Assembly: GCA_964511265.1 (NCBI GenBank)
Contig: CAZEES010000022.1
Location: forward strand, 1 to 20,996
Origin: Nitrosopelagicus sp964511265
Lineage (GTDB): Archaea > Thermoproteota > Nitrososphaeria > Nitrososphaerales > Nitrosopumilaceae
Direction: 5' to 3'
Length of the DNA stretch: 20,996 bases
Positions 13,918 through 20,202 of this stretch are shown here, one piece after another; position 1 is the first letter of the stretch, and every line of letters starts with the position of its first letter. The translations under genes and the position numbers were made by a program. A model generated the notes under the pieces. The model did not search any database. It was not told where the DNA came from and saw nothing but the letters and a program-made list of their open reading frames with translations.

Positions 13918-15119
13918 TTTTTCTTTAATTTAATAGCAATTCCAATAATCACTGCAATAATAGCACCACCAATAATTGCAAAAATCATTGTATTGTCCTC
14001 GTTATTTTTTGCGTTTGGACTAGTATCTTTCCACTCTTCATAAAGCTGTTCTTTTGAAATATCATCTAATTGTTCATCATTTTGCTTTATCTCTCCTGTA
14101 GTTTCTTTGACAGGTGCCGGAATTCTCTTCTCTAACTTCTCAAGTAGTTTTTCGTGCTCCATCTCTGTTGATCCAACAATATGAATAACTCCTTCTATGT
14201 CTGCTCTAAATGAAAGATTTGCATGTGTAGCAGTTTGTCCATATTCACTTTTTCGAATTTGATCTGATTCAACTAAAATGTCCTGATCAATTTCTGACAG
14301 GTAAACATGATATGGCGACAAAAGTAAATCCAACGGAATTTTTATCGAAAACAACTGATTTTCTTGGTTAACATAGAATGACAAATAATTTAATTCATCT
14401 ATAAAATTCAATTCACCAACTGCTCCATCTGATAAAAACTCTACAGAATGTTCTTCACCTGTATTGGAAATTTCTTCAAACTTTGTATCGGTTCTAACCA
14501 CTGTTTTTGTAATTGGTTCCATATTATCAAAAAATTCTATTACTAAATCACACCCAACGCAATTAATTCCCTTTGCATCAGAAATATCAATAGGACGTGA
14601 ATTTGTAAAAATTAATTCAACCTCTTCATCAACGTAAATCATTACATCGTGTGGAAACTGGAAGTGTTTTGTCCACATTCCGTTGTTGAACTCTAGAAAA
14701 TTTTCTAAATCATATTCCGCAACTAAATCATAAGCGGCAAATGCTTTTTGTCCAGCTATGATGTATTCAGATTCTTCAAAAGTTTCCCCAACAAATCCAA
14801 TTGGTCTCAAATAATCCCCATCTTCGTCTGTTACTTGTAGGTTTGAATGCTTTCCAGGCAACATTTTTATCAATTTTGGTTCATGAGGCTGCCACGTATC
14901 TCCAACAATAATGTGCTTTACATGAACGGTTGAATCTTTACCAATCTCAAAAACAATCTTATCGGTTTGTATTACTTGTGCAAAACCTGAATCAAATGAA
15001 TCCCACTCGTAAAATTTGGAAATATCAATTTGCTCATTAGACTCATCAGCATATGCTTGAGAATTTACTGAAAATAATAACAACAATGTAAAGACTGCAA
15101 CAAAAATTCTATTATCCAA
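13914..15119 (-). CDS. exported, C-terminally membrane-anchored surface protein
   Basis: I start this at TTG 15119, giving 401 residues beginning MDNRIFVAVF. This places a classical signal peptide (hydrophobic FVAVFTLLLLFSV, cleavage after SQAYA) at the very N-terminus. The longer frame from ATG 15158 would overlap the cyclophilin gene by 35 bases and put 13 residues before the signal. The body is a large acidic beta-rich ectodomain with one CVGC pair. A charged Lys/Glu/Asp-rich stalk (about 340-370) follows, then a terminal helix (MIFAIIGGAIIAVIIGIAI) ending KLKKN, so the protein faces outward. The start is 4 bases after the cyclophilin stop, suggesting co-transcription. No family recognised. 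Confidence 0.75.
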   Translation of the reverse strand: MDNRIFVAVFTLLLLFSVNSQAYADESNEQIDISKFYEWDSFDSGFAQVIQTDKIVFEIGKDSTVHVKHIIVGDTWQPHEPKLIKMLPGKHSNLQVTDEDGDYLRPIGFVGETFEESEYIIAGQKAFAAYDLVAEYDLENFLEFNNGMWTKHFQFPHDVMIYVDEEVELIFTNSRPIDISDAKGINCVGCDLVIEFFDNMEPITKTVVRTDTKFEEISNTGEEHSVEFLSDGAVGELNFIDELNYLSFYVNQENQLFSIKIPLDLLLSPYHVYLSEIDQDILVESDQIRKSEYGQTATHANLSFRADIEGVIHIVGSTEMEHEKLLEKLEKRIPAPVKETTGEIKQNDEQLDDISKEQLYEEWKDTSPNAKNNEDNTMIFAIIGGAIIAVIIGIAIKLKKN

Positions 15120-15123
15120 GACT

Positions 15124-15606
15124 CTACTCTGAAATTGAAACTTTGAGCATTTTTGCATCTTCTAGAGGACAGTCGTTCTGATCCTTTTGAAGGTTTACTA
15201 TCTTATCTGCAACATCCATTCCTTCAGTAACCTCGCCAAATACAGTATATTCTCTGTCAAGGAATGTACTGTCTTTTGTTACTATGAAAAATTGAGAGCC
15301 TGCGCTATCTGGATCCATTGCTCTTGCCATAGAAACTATTCCTCGTAAGTGTGATCTGTTACTAAATTCTGCTTTTACATTATATCCCGGTCCGCCCATT
15401 CCCCATTGACTTTTCATGTTTGGGTCCTTTGTATTTGGGTCTCCTCCCTGAATCATAAATCCAGGAATCACCCTGTGAAACAATGTTCCATCATAGAATC
15501 CTTCTTTTGCTAGTTTAACGAAATTTCTTACAGTTTCTGGTGCCAAATCTGAAAGTAAATCAAATGAAATATTTCCGTGATTAGTTTCTATATTAACACT
15601 AGTCAA
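15124..15606 (-). CDS. cyclophilin-type peptidyl-prolyl cis-trans isomerase
   Basis: The 160-residue protein has the cyclophilin core: FYDGTLFHRVIPGFMIQGGDP (catalytic Arg in FHRV, then QGG), GIVSMARA, DSAGSQFFIV and YTVFGEV. It catalyses proline isomerisation in folding proteins. No signal peptide is visible, so it should be cytoplasmic. The start is TTG at 15606; a TATA-like CTTATGAT lies about 20-28 bases upstream. The surface-protein gene begins 4 bases after its stop, so the pair is probably co-transcribed. A 6-bp inverted repeat sits directly at its start. Confidence 0.92.
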   Translation of the reverse strand: MTSVNIETNHGNISFDLLSDLAPETVRNFVKLAKEGFYDGTLFHRVIPGFMIQGGDPNTKDPNMKSQWGMGGPGYNVKAEFSNRSHLRGIVSMARAMDPDSAGSQFFIVTKDSTFLDREYTVFGEVTEGMDVADKIVNLQKDQNDCPLEDAKMLKVSISE

Positions 15607-15620
15607 TGTCGCAACGACAT
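15606..15620. repeat. inverted repeat at the cyclophilin start
   Basis: ATGTCG-CAA-CGACAT: perfect 6-bp arms around a 3-base loop. It sits between the TATA-like box and the TTG start codon, where a bound repressor would block initiation. Confidence 0.55.
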
Positions 15621-15660
15621 GCGATTATCATAAGAGTCTTTTGATCATTATTTTTTTTTC

Positions 15661-15682
15661 CAATGAAAAGCTTTTATCATTG
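15661..15682. repeat. near-palindrome in the cyclophilin/HTH intergenic region
   Basis: Outer arms CAATGA and TCATTG flank the central palindrome AAAGCTTT with one extra base. The site lies 55 bases from the cyclophilin start and 97 bases before the HTH gene, so it could be an operator. AT-rich chance symmetry remains possible. Confidence 0.4.
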
Positions 15683-15746
15683 TAATCTTTTCAACATCTT
15701 TCTTCATAAAGCTGCGAATGACGTTTCTGTTAATTTGTAAATTGAA

Positions 15747-15756
15747 ATTTTATATA
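15747..15756 (+). promoter_or_regulatory. TATA box of the small HTH gene
   Basis: TTTTATATAG is centred about 27 bases before the GTG at 15779, giving a leaderless GTG start. Confidence 0.6.
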
Positions 15757-15778
15757 GATCAGTATTGCACGATCCAGT

Positions 15779-16015
15779 GTGAATCGTACTAATCAAAGCA
15801 CTGTAATCAAAGCAGCAATCAATTCTTTGCTTGATAAAGGTGTTACAGACAAGCAAGACATCTACACTAAAGTCGTTGACGAACTAGGAGTTCCAAGACC
15901 AACCGTAAGACGAGTTGCTCGAGATTTAAGAAACGAACTTTTAGAAAAAATTCAAATCTTACAGTCTGATACTAAAACATCTACTGCTACTGTAGAAGTA
16001 ACTGCAGAGCAATAA
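15779..16015 (+). CDS. small helix-turn-helix DNA-binding protein
   Basis: The 78-residue product is almost one domain. Helices at about 6-19 (STVIKAAINSLLD), 23-35 (DKQDIYTKVVDEL) and 39-57 (PRPTVRRVARDLRNELLEK) form a winged-helix or HTH arrangement with an Arg-rich recognition helix. The Thr/Val-rich tail is probably disordered. It starts at GTG 15779, fixed by a strong TATA box at -27. A near-palindrome upstream may be its own operator. It is probably a chromosomal regulator or small nucleoid-type protein; no named family is assigned. Confidence 0.78.
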   Translation: MNRTNQSTVIKAAINSLLDKGVTDKQDIYTKVVDELGVPRPTVRRVARDLRNELLEKIQILQSDTKTSTATVEVTAEQ

Positions 16016-16093
16016 TTCCCCTTTTCTATACCGTTCTTTATATCTAAAAATCTACCATTAACGTTATATTTTGGGAATTTTGTTTGTTCATTA

Positions 16094-16324
16094 ATGGGAC
16101 ATGTAAATAACCACCTTGCTACGCTTGTTTCAGGCGTATTTGCAGTTGTTCTGACTGGTCTTTGGTTCCCATTAACTGAATATGCAGGAGTACTAAACTT
16201 AGTCTTCTTGATGGCAGTTCCAATAATGTGGTTTATTGTATTCATCTGCTGGATCGCACAAAAAGCCGCAGATTACAATCATGGTCAATTGCATACTCAT
16301 GATGAAAAAAAAACCACGAATTAA
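16094..16324 (+). CDS. two-helix membrane protein; frame probably continues after an A9 run
   Basis: As read, the product is 76 residues: two membrane helices (about 8-30 and 34-56), then a His-rich cytoplasmic stretch (DYNHGQLHTHDEKK) and an abrupt end TTN. A run of nine A (16305-16313) lies just before the stop. Slipping back one base there joins the frame to a 64-codon coiled-coil region ending at 16506, giving a 137-residue protein. GTTATATTTT (16063-16072) is the promoter box at about -27. Possible explanations are programmed -1 frameshifting, transcriptional slippage, a sequencing error in the homopolymer, or a recent disabling mutation. Confidence 0.75.
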   Translation: MGHVNNHLATLVSGVFAVVLTGLWFPLTEYAGVLNLVFLMAVPIMWFIVFICWIAQKAADYNHGQLHTHDEKKTTN

Positions 16325-16506
16325 CGCCTAAAGAAATTACTACATACAAACTAGATCTAGAAAAGGATCTTTCTGATGTCACAGATGCAAAAGATGATGA
16401 AATTACACATCTAAAAAAGGAAATTGAGAATCTCAAGACCAAAGTTGAGATTGAATCAATCCGTGCTGAAATTTACAACCTAAAGATGCTTGCACAACAA
16501 AAATAA
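16312..16506 (+). CDS. coiled-coil extension in the -1 frame, no start codon of its own
   Basis: This 64-codon stretch reads as genuine coding sequence: NHELTPKEITTYKLDLEK, then heptad-like repeats (ITHLKKEIENLKTKVEIES, AEIYNLKML) ending LAQQK and TAA. It has no ATG, GTG or TTG near its beginning, and the frame is closed by TGA at 16303-16305. It can therefore be translated only as a continuation of the upstream membrane protein. The fused product would be a membrane protein with a cytoplasmic coiled coil. Confidence is in its being part of the gene, not in the mechanism. Confidence 0.65.
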   Translation, partial: NHELTPKEITTYKLDLEKDLSDVTDAKDDEITHLKKEIENLKTKVEIESIRAEIYNLKMLAQQK

Positions 16507-16626
16507 CTACTCTTCACAGTGTTCACATTTGAATTCATATTCATGATTCTTTCTGCACCCCGGACAACTAACAGCTCCTCCAAAATGACACTTACATTCA
16601 CATATTTTTTTTGTTTCTGTGACCAC
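16507..16626 (-). CDS. 39-residue Cys-rich zinc-binding microprotein
   Basis: GTG (16624-16626) opens a 39-codon frame ending TAG. The product holds seven Cys and three His: ICECKCHFGG (Cys9, 11, 13), SCPGCRKNH (Cys21, 24) and FKCEHCEE (Cys34, 37). That suits one or two zinc sites of rubredoxin or zinc-ribbon style. The frame is closed by TGA just upstream, so GTG is the first usual start. The symmetric TATA box at 16649-16658 is centred about 27 bases away, matching a leaderless GTG start. Its stop abuts the end of the coiled-coil frame with no gap. Function unknown. Confidence 0.7.
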   Translation of the reverse strand: MVTETKKICECKCHFGGAVSCPGCRKNHEYEFKCEHCEE

Positions 16627-16648
16627 TGGAATAAATTCTCAGTCATGT

Positions 16649-16658
16649 TAATATATTA
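16649..16658. promoter_or_regulatory. symmetric TATA box between two divergent leaderless genes
   Basis: TAATATATTA is a perfect 10-bp palindrome in a 51-base gap. Its centre is about 27 bases from the GTG at 16626 (minus) and about 25 bases from the ATG at 16678 (plus). One TBP site could therefore serve both directions. Confidence 0.6.
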
Positions 16659-16677
16659 TTGACGTAATATTTTTTTT

Positions 16678-17085
16678 ATGAAGACAAAAATTGGAATTTT
16701 TGCCGGATTGTTTGTTCTGGTTGCAATGATTGGAATGTCTCCGTCATTTGCAGACTCTAACACAACTGTACTTTCTACAAACGATGGAGTACAACTAACA
16801 AAAACAGTTGTACCAATGTCAATTTCTCCTGATAATACAATGCCATGGGGATTCATTGAAGGTACTGTAGAAAATCATGCAGAAGGTTATCCTGTAATTC
16901 TCCAAATTTACCAAAACGATGAACCTGTTCATTTTGCACAAACTAGTGTGGACGAAGATGGTACATACGAATACAAATTTCGTGCAAGAAATGTTGATGG
17001 TAATAATGTAATCGATATATACGAAGGTAATTACGAAGTTAAAATCTTCAAGTCAGTAAAAATTACAGGAACAAATCTAATCTAA
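16678..17085 (+). CDS. small secreted beta-sandwich protein
   Basis: The 135-residue product begins with a clear signal peptide (MKTKIGIFAGLFVLVAMIGM, likely cut after PSFA). The mature part, about 109 residues, looks like a single beta-sandwich. WGFIEGTVENHAEGYPVILQIYQNDEPVHFAQT is followed by EDGTYEYKFRA and GNYEVKIF, a pattern like carboxypeptidase-regulatory or Ig-like domains found on archaeal surface proteins. No anchor or enzyme motif is visible. It is divergent from the Cys-rich microprotein and convergent with the flavin reductase gene, overlapping that stop by 4 bases. Confidence 0.82.
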   Translation: MKTKIGIFAGLFVLVAMIGMSPSFADSNTTVLSTNDGVQLTKTVVPMSISPDNTMPWGFIEGTVENHAEGYPVILQIYQNDEPVHFAQTSVDEDGTYEYKFRARNVDGNNVIDIYEGNYEVKIFKSVKITGTNLI

Positions 17086-17603
17086 TTTCTTTTTGCTAAT
17101 TCTAACGTTTTGTCTACCATTTCATTTAATCTGGATTTGACACCTTCATCTGTGATTTCACCATCTGCGATTTTATCAGCAGTTACAAATACTGGAGTTG
17201 GATTTGTTATCACTCTGAAATATGACATTAATTGTGTGAGCAGTGTTTGGACATCGGTAAATCCAATCATGCCTGATGCTATAATGGATAAACCTGCAGT
17301 TTTCCCCTCAGTTTCCTTGTAATTAACAAATTCAAACAAATTCTTCAAAGCGGCACTGTACATGGAGTTGTAAATTGGTGTTCCAATTAACCATACATCT
17401 GCTTCTGTGATATCTTTTGCAGCCTGGAGTGTCTTTTCGTTATAGTCATTTACCCATCCCCTATAATACTCAAAACCACCTTCTGACAAATTAACAAATT
17501 TCACTTCAACATCTTTCTGTTTTACATAATTAACCACATGTTTCATCATTATCTCCGTATTGGCATTCTCTCTTGGGCTTCCAGAAATAACTACAACTTT
17601 CAT
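17082..17603 (-). CDS. NADPH-dependent FMN reductase / flavodoxin-like oxidoreductase
   Basis: The 173-residue protein has the flavodoxin-fold FMN site: VVVISGSPRENANTE at the N-terminus (phosphate loop SGSPRxxxNT) and GTPIYNSMYSAALKNLFEF in the middle (isoalloxazine loop plus helix). This is the NADPH-dependent FMN reductase family (PF03358), which passes electrons from NAD(P)H to flavin, quinone or metal acceptors. I start it at ATG 17603, with TTAAAT at about -27; a TTG four codons earlier is the alternative. tRNA-Arg lies 36 bases upstream on the same strand. Confidence 0.88.
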   Translation of the reverse strand: MKVVVISGSPRENANTEIMMKHVVNYVKQKDVEVKFVNLSEGGFEYYRGWVNDYNEKTLQAAKDITEADVWLIGTPIYNSMYSAALKNLFEFVNYKETEGKTAGLSIIASGMIGFTDVQTLLTQLMSYFRVITNPTPVFVTADKIADGEITDEGVKSRLNEMVDKTLELAKRN

Positions 17604-17639
17604 AACATAATTCAAAATTACACAGAATTTAAGTAAAAG

Positions 17640-17714
17640 CGGGCTCGAAGGGCTTCGATCCCTCGACCTATAGCTTAGGAAGCTACTGCGCTATCCATGC
17701 TGCGCCACGAGCCC
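17640..17714 (-). tRNA. tRNA-Arg (anticodon CCT)
   Basis: The minus strand folds into a 75-base cloverleaf. The acceptor GGGCTCG pairs with CGAGCCC, the anticodon stem ends TAGC/GCTA around the loop TTCCTAA (anticodon CCT, reading AGG), and the T arm loop is TCGAAGC. The discriminator is G, CCA is not encoded, and no intron is seen. It lies 24 bases downstream of bluB; an AT-rich box near 17727-17740, overlapping the bluB stop, could be its promoter. Confidence 0.93.
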
Positions 17715-17738
17715 AGCAGAAAAATAACTTGAAATAAT

Positions 17739-18449
17739 TTAAGCGTAGTTAAGATTGGACTTGATCATGTCTTGAATTTCATTCCAGGACTGATCTTCCT
17801 TCTGTTCCCATTTCTCGTAATAAACAACATCTTTCAGTTCTAATCTTGGTAACCATCCTGACCGTTCTAAATCTGGTTTATCTTCAAAATTTGTTACATG
17901 CCCAAGACAAAGATATGCAACTGGTACAATATGTTCAGGTAATTCTAATTGCTCTTTTAAAATGTCATTAGATACTATGCTGACCCACCCCAAACCAATG
18001 TTTTCTGCTCTTGCCGCCAACCATAGATTTTGTATAGCGCAGCAAACACTGTAAATACCTGCTTCAGGAATACTTGTGGTTCCAATAATGAATGGTCCAA
18101 ATTTTGTAGGGTCATATGTGACGCAAACATTGACATCTGATTCCATTATCCCTTCTAATTTGAGAGCAAGATACTCCGATCTTTTTGGGTCTTCAACTAA
18201 TTCTGATGCTCGTCTATTCTCTTTTTGGAATGACTCTTTGATCTTTTGCTTAGTGTTTGTATCTTTAATCAAAATAAAGTTCCATGGCTGTGAAAATCCA
18301 ACTGATGGTGCATGATGTGCTGCGTGAAGAATTTTTGTTAATGTTTTTTCCTCAATTGGCTCTTGTGTGAAATGTGATCTCACATCTCTTCTAGAATAGA
18401 TTGCTTTGTAAAATCCAGCCTTTTCACCATCTGTAAATTTATCACTCAA
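17739..18449 (-). CDS. bluB: 5,6-dimethylbenzimidazole synthase (BluB)
   Basis: The 236-residue protein is a nitroreductase-fold flavoenzyme with BluB-type blocks: YKAIYSRRDVRSHF (residues 14-27, FMN-phosphate Arg cluster), AAHHAPSVGFSQPWNF (about 43-58), SIPEAGIYSVCCAIQNLWLAARAE and GLGWVSIV. BluB cleaves reduced FMN with oxygen to form 5,6-dimethylbenzimidazole, the lower ligand of vitamin B12. The SRRDVR and HHAPSVGFxQPW motifs distinguish it from general nitroreductases. The start is TTG 18449, with GAGG about 9 bases upstream and TTTAAG at about -27. cobJ of the same pathway lies elsewhere in the window. Confidence 0.9.
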   Translation of the reverse strand: MSDKFTDGEKAGFYKAIYSRRDVRSHFTQEPIEEKTLTKILHAAHHAPSVGFSQPWNFILIKDTNTKQKIKESFQKENRRASELVEDPKRSEYLALKLEGIMESDVNVCVTYDPTKFGPFIIGTTSIPEAGIYSVCCAIQNLWLAARAENIGLGWVSIVSNDILKEQLELPEHIVPVAYLCLGHVTNFEDKPDLERSGWLPRLELKDVVYYEKWEQKEDQSWNEIQDMIKSNLNYA

Positions 18450-18513
18450 TTTCTAGCCTCATTTTCATCATCTCTTAAACGTTAATAATGTTCTTCCAAT
18501 TTTTTTATTTCAC

Positions 18514-18588
18514 GGGCCGGTGGTCTAGTTTGGTTATGATACTGCCTCGACACGGCAGTGATCGAGAGTTCAAATCTCTCCCGGCCCA
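18514..18588 (+). tRNA. tRNA-Val (anticodon GAC) with C at position 33
   Basis: A 75-base cloverleaf is visible. The acceptor GGGCCGG pairs with CCGGCCC, the anticodon stem CTGCC pairs with GGCAG, and the T arm GAGAG pairs with CTCTC around TTCAAAT. The seven-base loop is TCGACAC, giving anticodon GAC and discriminator A, as in valine tRNAs. Position 33 is C instead of the nearly universal T. A Ser(CGA) reading is excluded by the short 5-base variable loop. CCA is not encoded. Confidence 0.88.
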
Positions 18589-18603
18589 CTCTAAATTTTA
18601 AAA

Positions 18604-19098
18604 TTAAGAATTAGTATCAAAATCTAATTCTACAATACTCCATGCTGACTCGACTGTCATCATGCCTGTTGCACTATATTGAACTGTCTGTCCACTAACT
18701 ATTTTATCATAAACTGTTTTGTTTACATCTGACATTTCCACTGAAATTTTATTATTCAGTGGTATTTCGGCATCTGGATAAAATGCTGCACGACCTGGCA
18801 TCGCCACATCTTCTGTTGAATATGTTCCATTTCCAATAGAACTTCCATCTGCAAACAGCTCATATGTAATTACTGGAACAGTTAGTGTTACATCCCCTCG
18901 GTTTGCTACAAGAAATGTCACTTTGAGTGTTGCACGATTTTCAATACTGTTTACATCCATTAGTTCTACTGATTGCAATTCAATTGTTGCACTAGAAAGG
19001 TCGTCATTATCCAAACTTGCATAGTAAACAATTCCGCCCATCAATCCTAGTAATGCAAATATTGCAACAAACAATATTGAACGACCTGGAGGTTTCAT
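18604..19098 (-). CDS. membrane-anchored LEA14-like protein
   Basis: The 164-residue product has an N-terminal signal-anchor (about residues 7-28, SILFVAIFALLGLMGGIVYYA) preceded by basic residues, so the rest lies outside the cell. The ectodomain resembles a late-embryogenesis-abundant type 2 (LEA14/WHy) beta-sandwich: IELQSVELMDVNSIENRATLKVTFLVANRGDVTLTVPVITYELFADG, with the 'function over neighbouring-residue' NRG step typical of that fold. The role may be stress- or envelope-related, which is inference. GTATAAAATC lies at about -24 from the ATG. It is divergent from the CopD-like gene. Confidence 0.75.
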   Translation of the reverse strand: MKPPGRSILFVAIFALLGLMGGIVYYASLDNDDLSSATIELQSVELMDVNSIENRATLKVTFLVANRGDVTLTVPVITYELFADGSSIGNGTYSTEDVAMPGRAAFYPDAEIPLNNKISVEMSDVNKTVYDKIVSGQTVQYSATGMMTVESAWSIVELDFDTNS

Positions 19099-19169
19099 TG
19101 ATAATTTTTTTAGATTTTATACTAAAAAACCTTGTTAAGAGTCAAATAGAGTTCCAACATCATAGTGTC

Positions 19170-19667
19170 ATGGCATTAGAGCAAGCACTACTAACATGGG
19201 TTCACATTACAAGTGCGGCAATCTGGGTTGGCGGCTCTTTATTCATCGGTGTTGTATTTGCACCAATTTTGAAAAAAATGTCAATGCCTGTTGAAGAAAG
19301 GCTGCAATTAATGGTACGAGTTGGAAGACGTTTTAACAAATTAGCCATGCCTGCTTTGTTTATTCTAATGGCAACAGGAATTTATCAGGCACATCTTGTA
19401 CTGCAATCTGATATTTTGTATGATACTAGCTATGGTAATGTTTTGATTATTAAGATAATTCTAGTTGTAGCATTATTAATCACATATGCTGTTCATGTTA
19501 GAATAATCAGAAAAGATGTTGAGGATAAAATTATTGCAAAAGAAATGCCTCAAGAACAACTACAACAGTTAAGGAAAAAAATTATCATATTGGGAGAAGT
19601 AACTGTTGTCTTGTCAGTCATAATCTTATTCTTAGCATCAGTTCTTAATACCGGGGGACAATTATGA
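19170..19667 (+). CDS. CopD-like four-helix membrane protein
   Basis: From ATG 19170 the product is 165 residues with four membrane helices (about 5-27, 50-72, 88-110 and 134-158). The first carries WVHITSAAIWVGGSLFIG, typical of the CopD/DUF2269-type superfamily, where the helix His (His12) can bind haem or copper. Further His residues occur in QAHLVL and AVHVRII. A much longer open frame exists upstream, but it overlaps the divergent LEA14-like gene and adds non-conserved sequence, so I reject it. The stop overlaps the nadM start (ATGA), indicating a translationally coupled pair. Copper handling would suit an ammonia oxidiser but is inference. Confidence 0.8.
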   Translation: MALEQALLTWVHITSAAIWVGGSLFIGVVFAPILKKMSMPVEERLQLMVRVGRRFNKLAMPALFILMATGIYQAHLVLQSDILYDTSYGNVLIIKIILVVALLITYAVHVRIIRKDVEDKIIAKEMPQEQLQQLRKKIIILGEVTVVLSVIILFLASVLNTGGQL

Positions 19668-20158
19668 TTGGATTTCTAATAGGTAGATTTCAACCATTTC
19701 ATCTGGGTCATCTAGAAGCAATCAAATTTGCTTTATCTAAAGTTGAACATCTGCATATTGGAATAGGAAGCTCAAACAAAAGCCACGAAGAAAGAAACCC
19801 ATTCACAGCTGATGAAAGAAAAAAGATGATTTTATCATCTATTGACGATGAATTGGCAAAAAATCTCTCAATACATTACATCCCTGATGTTGATGATCAC
19901 ACAAAGTGGACTCATCTTGTAGACGAAATAATTCCTGAATACGATGTTGTCTTTTCTAATGATGATTTCACTCATGAGCTTTATGAAAAACGAGGTAAAT
20001 CAATAATCTCTGTAGAATTGAAATCTCGCAGTGATTTATCTGGAACCAATATTCGAAATCTTATCTTAACCGATCAAAACTGGAAACAGTTTCTTCCTTC
20101 AGGAACTATAGATGTTTTATCCAAAGCTAATGCCCAAAAGCGATTAGCAGATCTTTAA
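19664..20158 (+). CDS. nicotinamide-nucleotide adenylyltransferase, archaeal NadM type
   Basis: The 164-residue nucleotidyltransferase carries GRFQPFHLGHLEAI (residues 7-20, with the HxGH ATP site), SNKSHEERNPFTADER and the C-terminal SGTNIRNLI (ISSTxxR equivalent). It joins NMN and ATP to make NAD in the cytoplasm. Length is typical for the archaeal enzyme. It overlaps the CopD-like gene by 4 bases (ATGA), so translation is probably coupled; why NAD synthesis should be paired with a membrane protein is unclear. Confidence 0.93.
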   Translation: MIGFLIGRFQPFHLGHLEAIKFALSKVEHLHIGIGSSNKSHEERNPFTADERKKMILSSIDDELAKNLSIHYIPDVDDHTKWTHLVDEIIPEYDVVFSNDDFTHELYEKRGKSIISVELKSRSDLSGTNIRNLILTDQNWKQFLPSGTIDVLSKANAQKRLADL

Positions 20159-20188
20159 TTATAAATAACCTTCAAACAGGGCAGCTAT

Positions 20189-20194
20189 AGGAGA
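20189..20194 (+). promoter_or_regulatory. Shine-Dalgarno for the class V aminotransferase gene
   Basis: AGGAGA lies 8 bases before TTG 20203. A TATA-like ATTATAAATA (about 20158-20167) further upstream allows a short leader. Together they favour TTG 20203 over the in-frame ATG 20218. Confidence 0.55.
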
Positions 20195-20202
20195 AACAGA
20201 AC

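Noticed and set aside
15120..15158. ATG 15158 as start of the surface protein
   Set aside because: It overlaps the cyclophilin gene by 35 bases and buries the signal peptide; TTG 15119 is a better fit.
18514..18588. tRNA-Ser(CGA) reading of the plus-strand tRNA
   Set aside because: Serine tRNAs have a long variable arm; this one has 5 bases, and the body and discriminator match valine.
17640..18588. Integration site of a mobile element at the two tRNA genes
   Set aside because: Neither tRNA 3' end is repeated nearby and there is no integrase; the flanks are ordinary metabolic genes.
19017..19169. Long N-terminal extension of the CopD-like protein
   Set aside because: It is antisense to the LEA14-like gene and its promoter; the membrane protein starts naturally at 19170.
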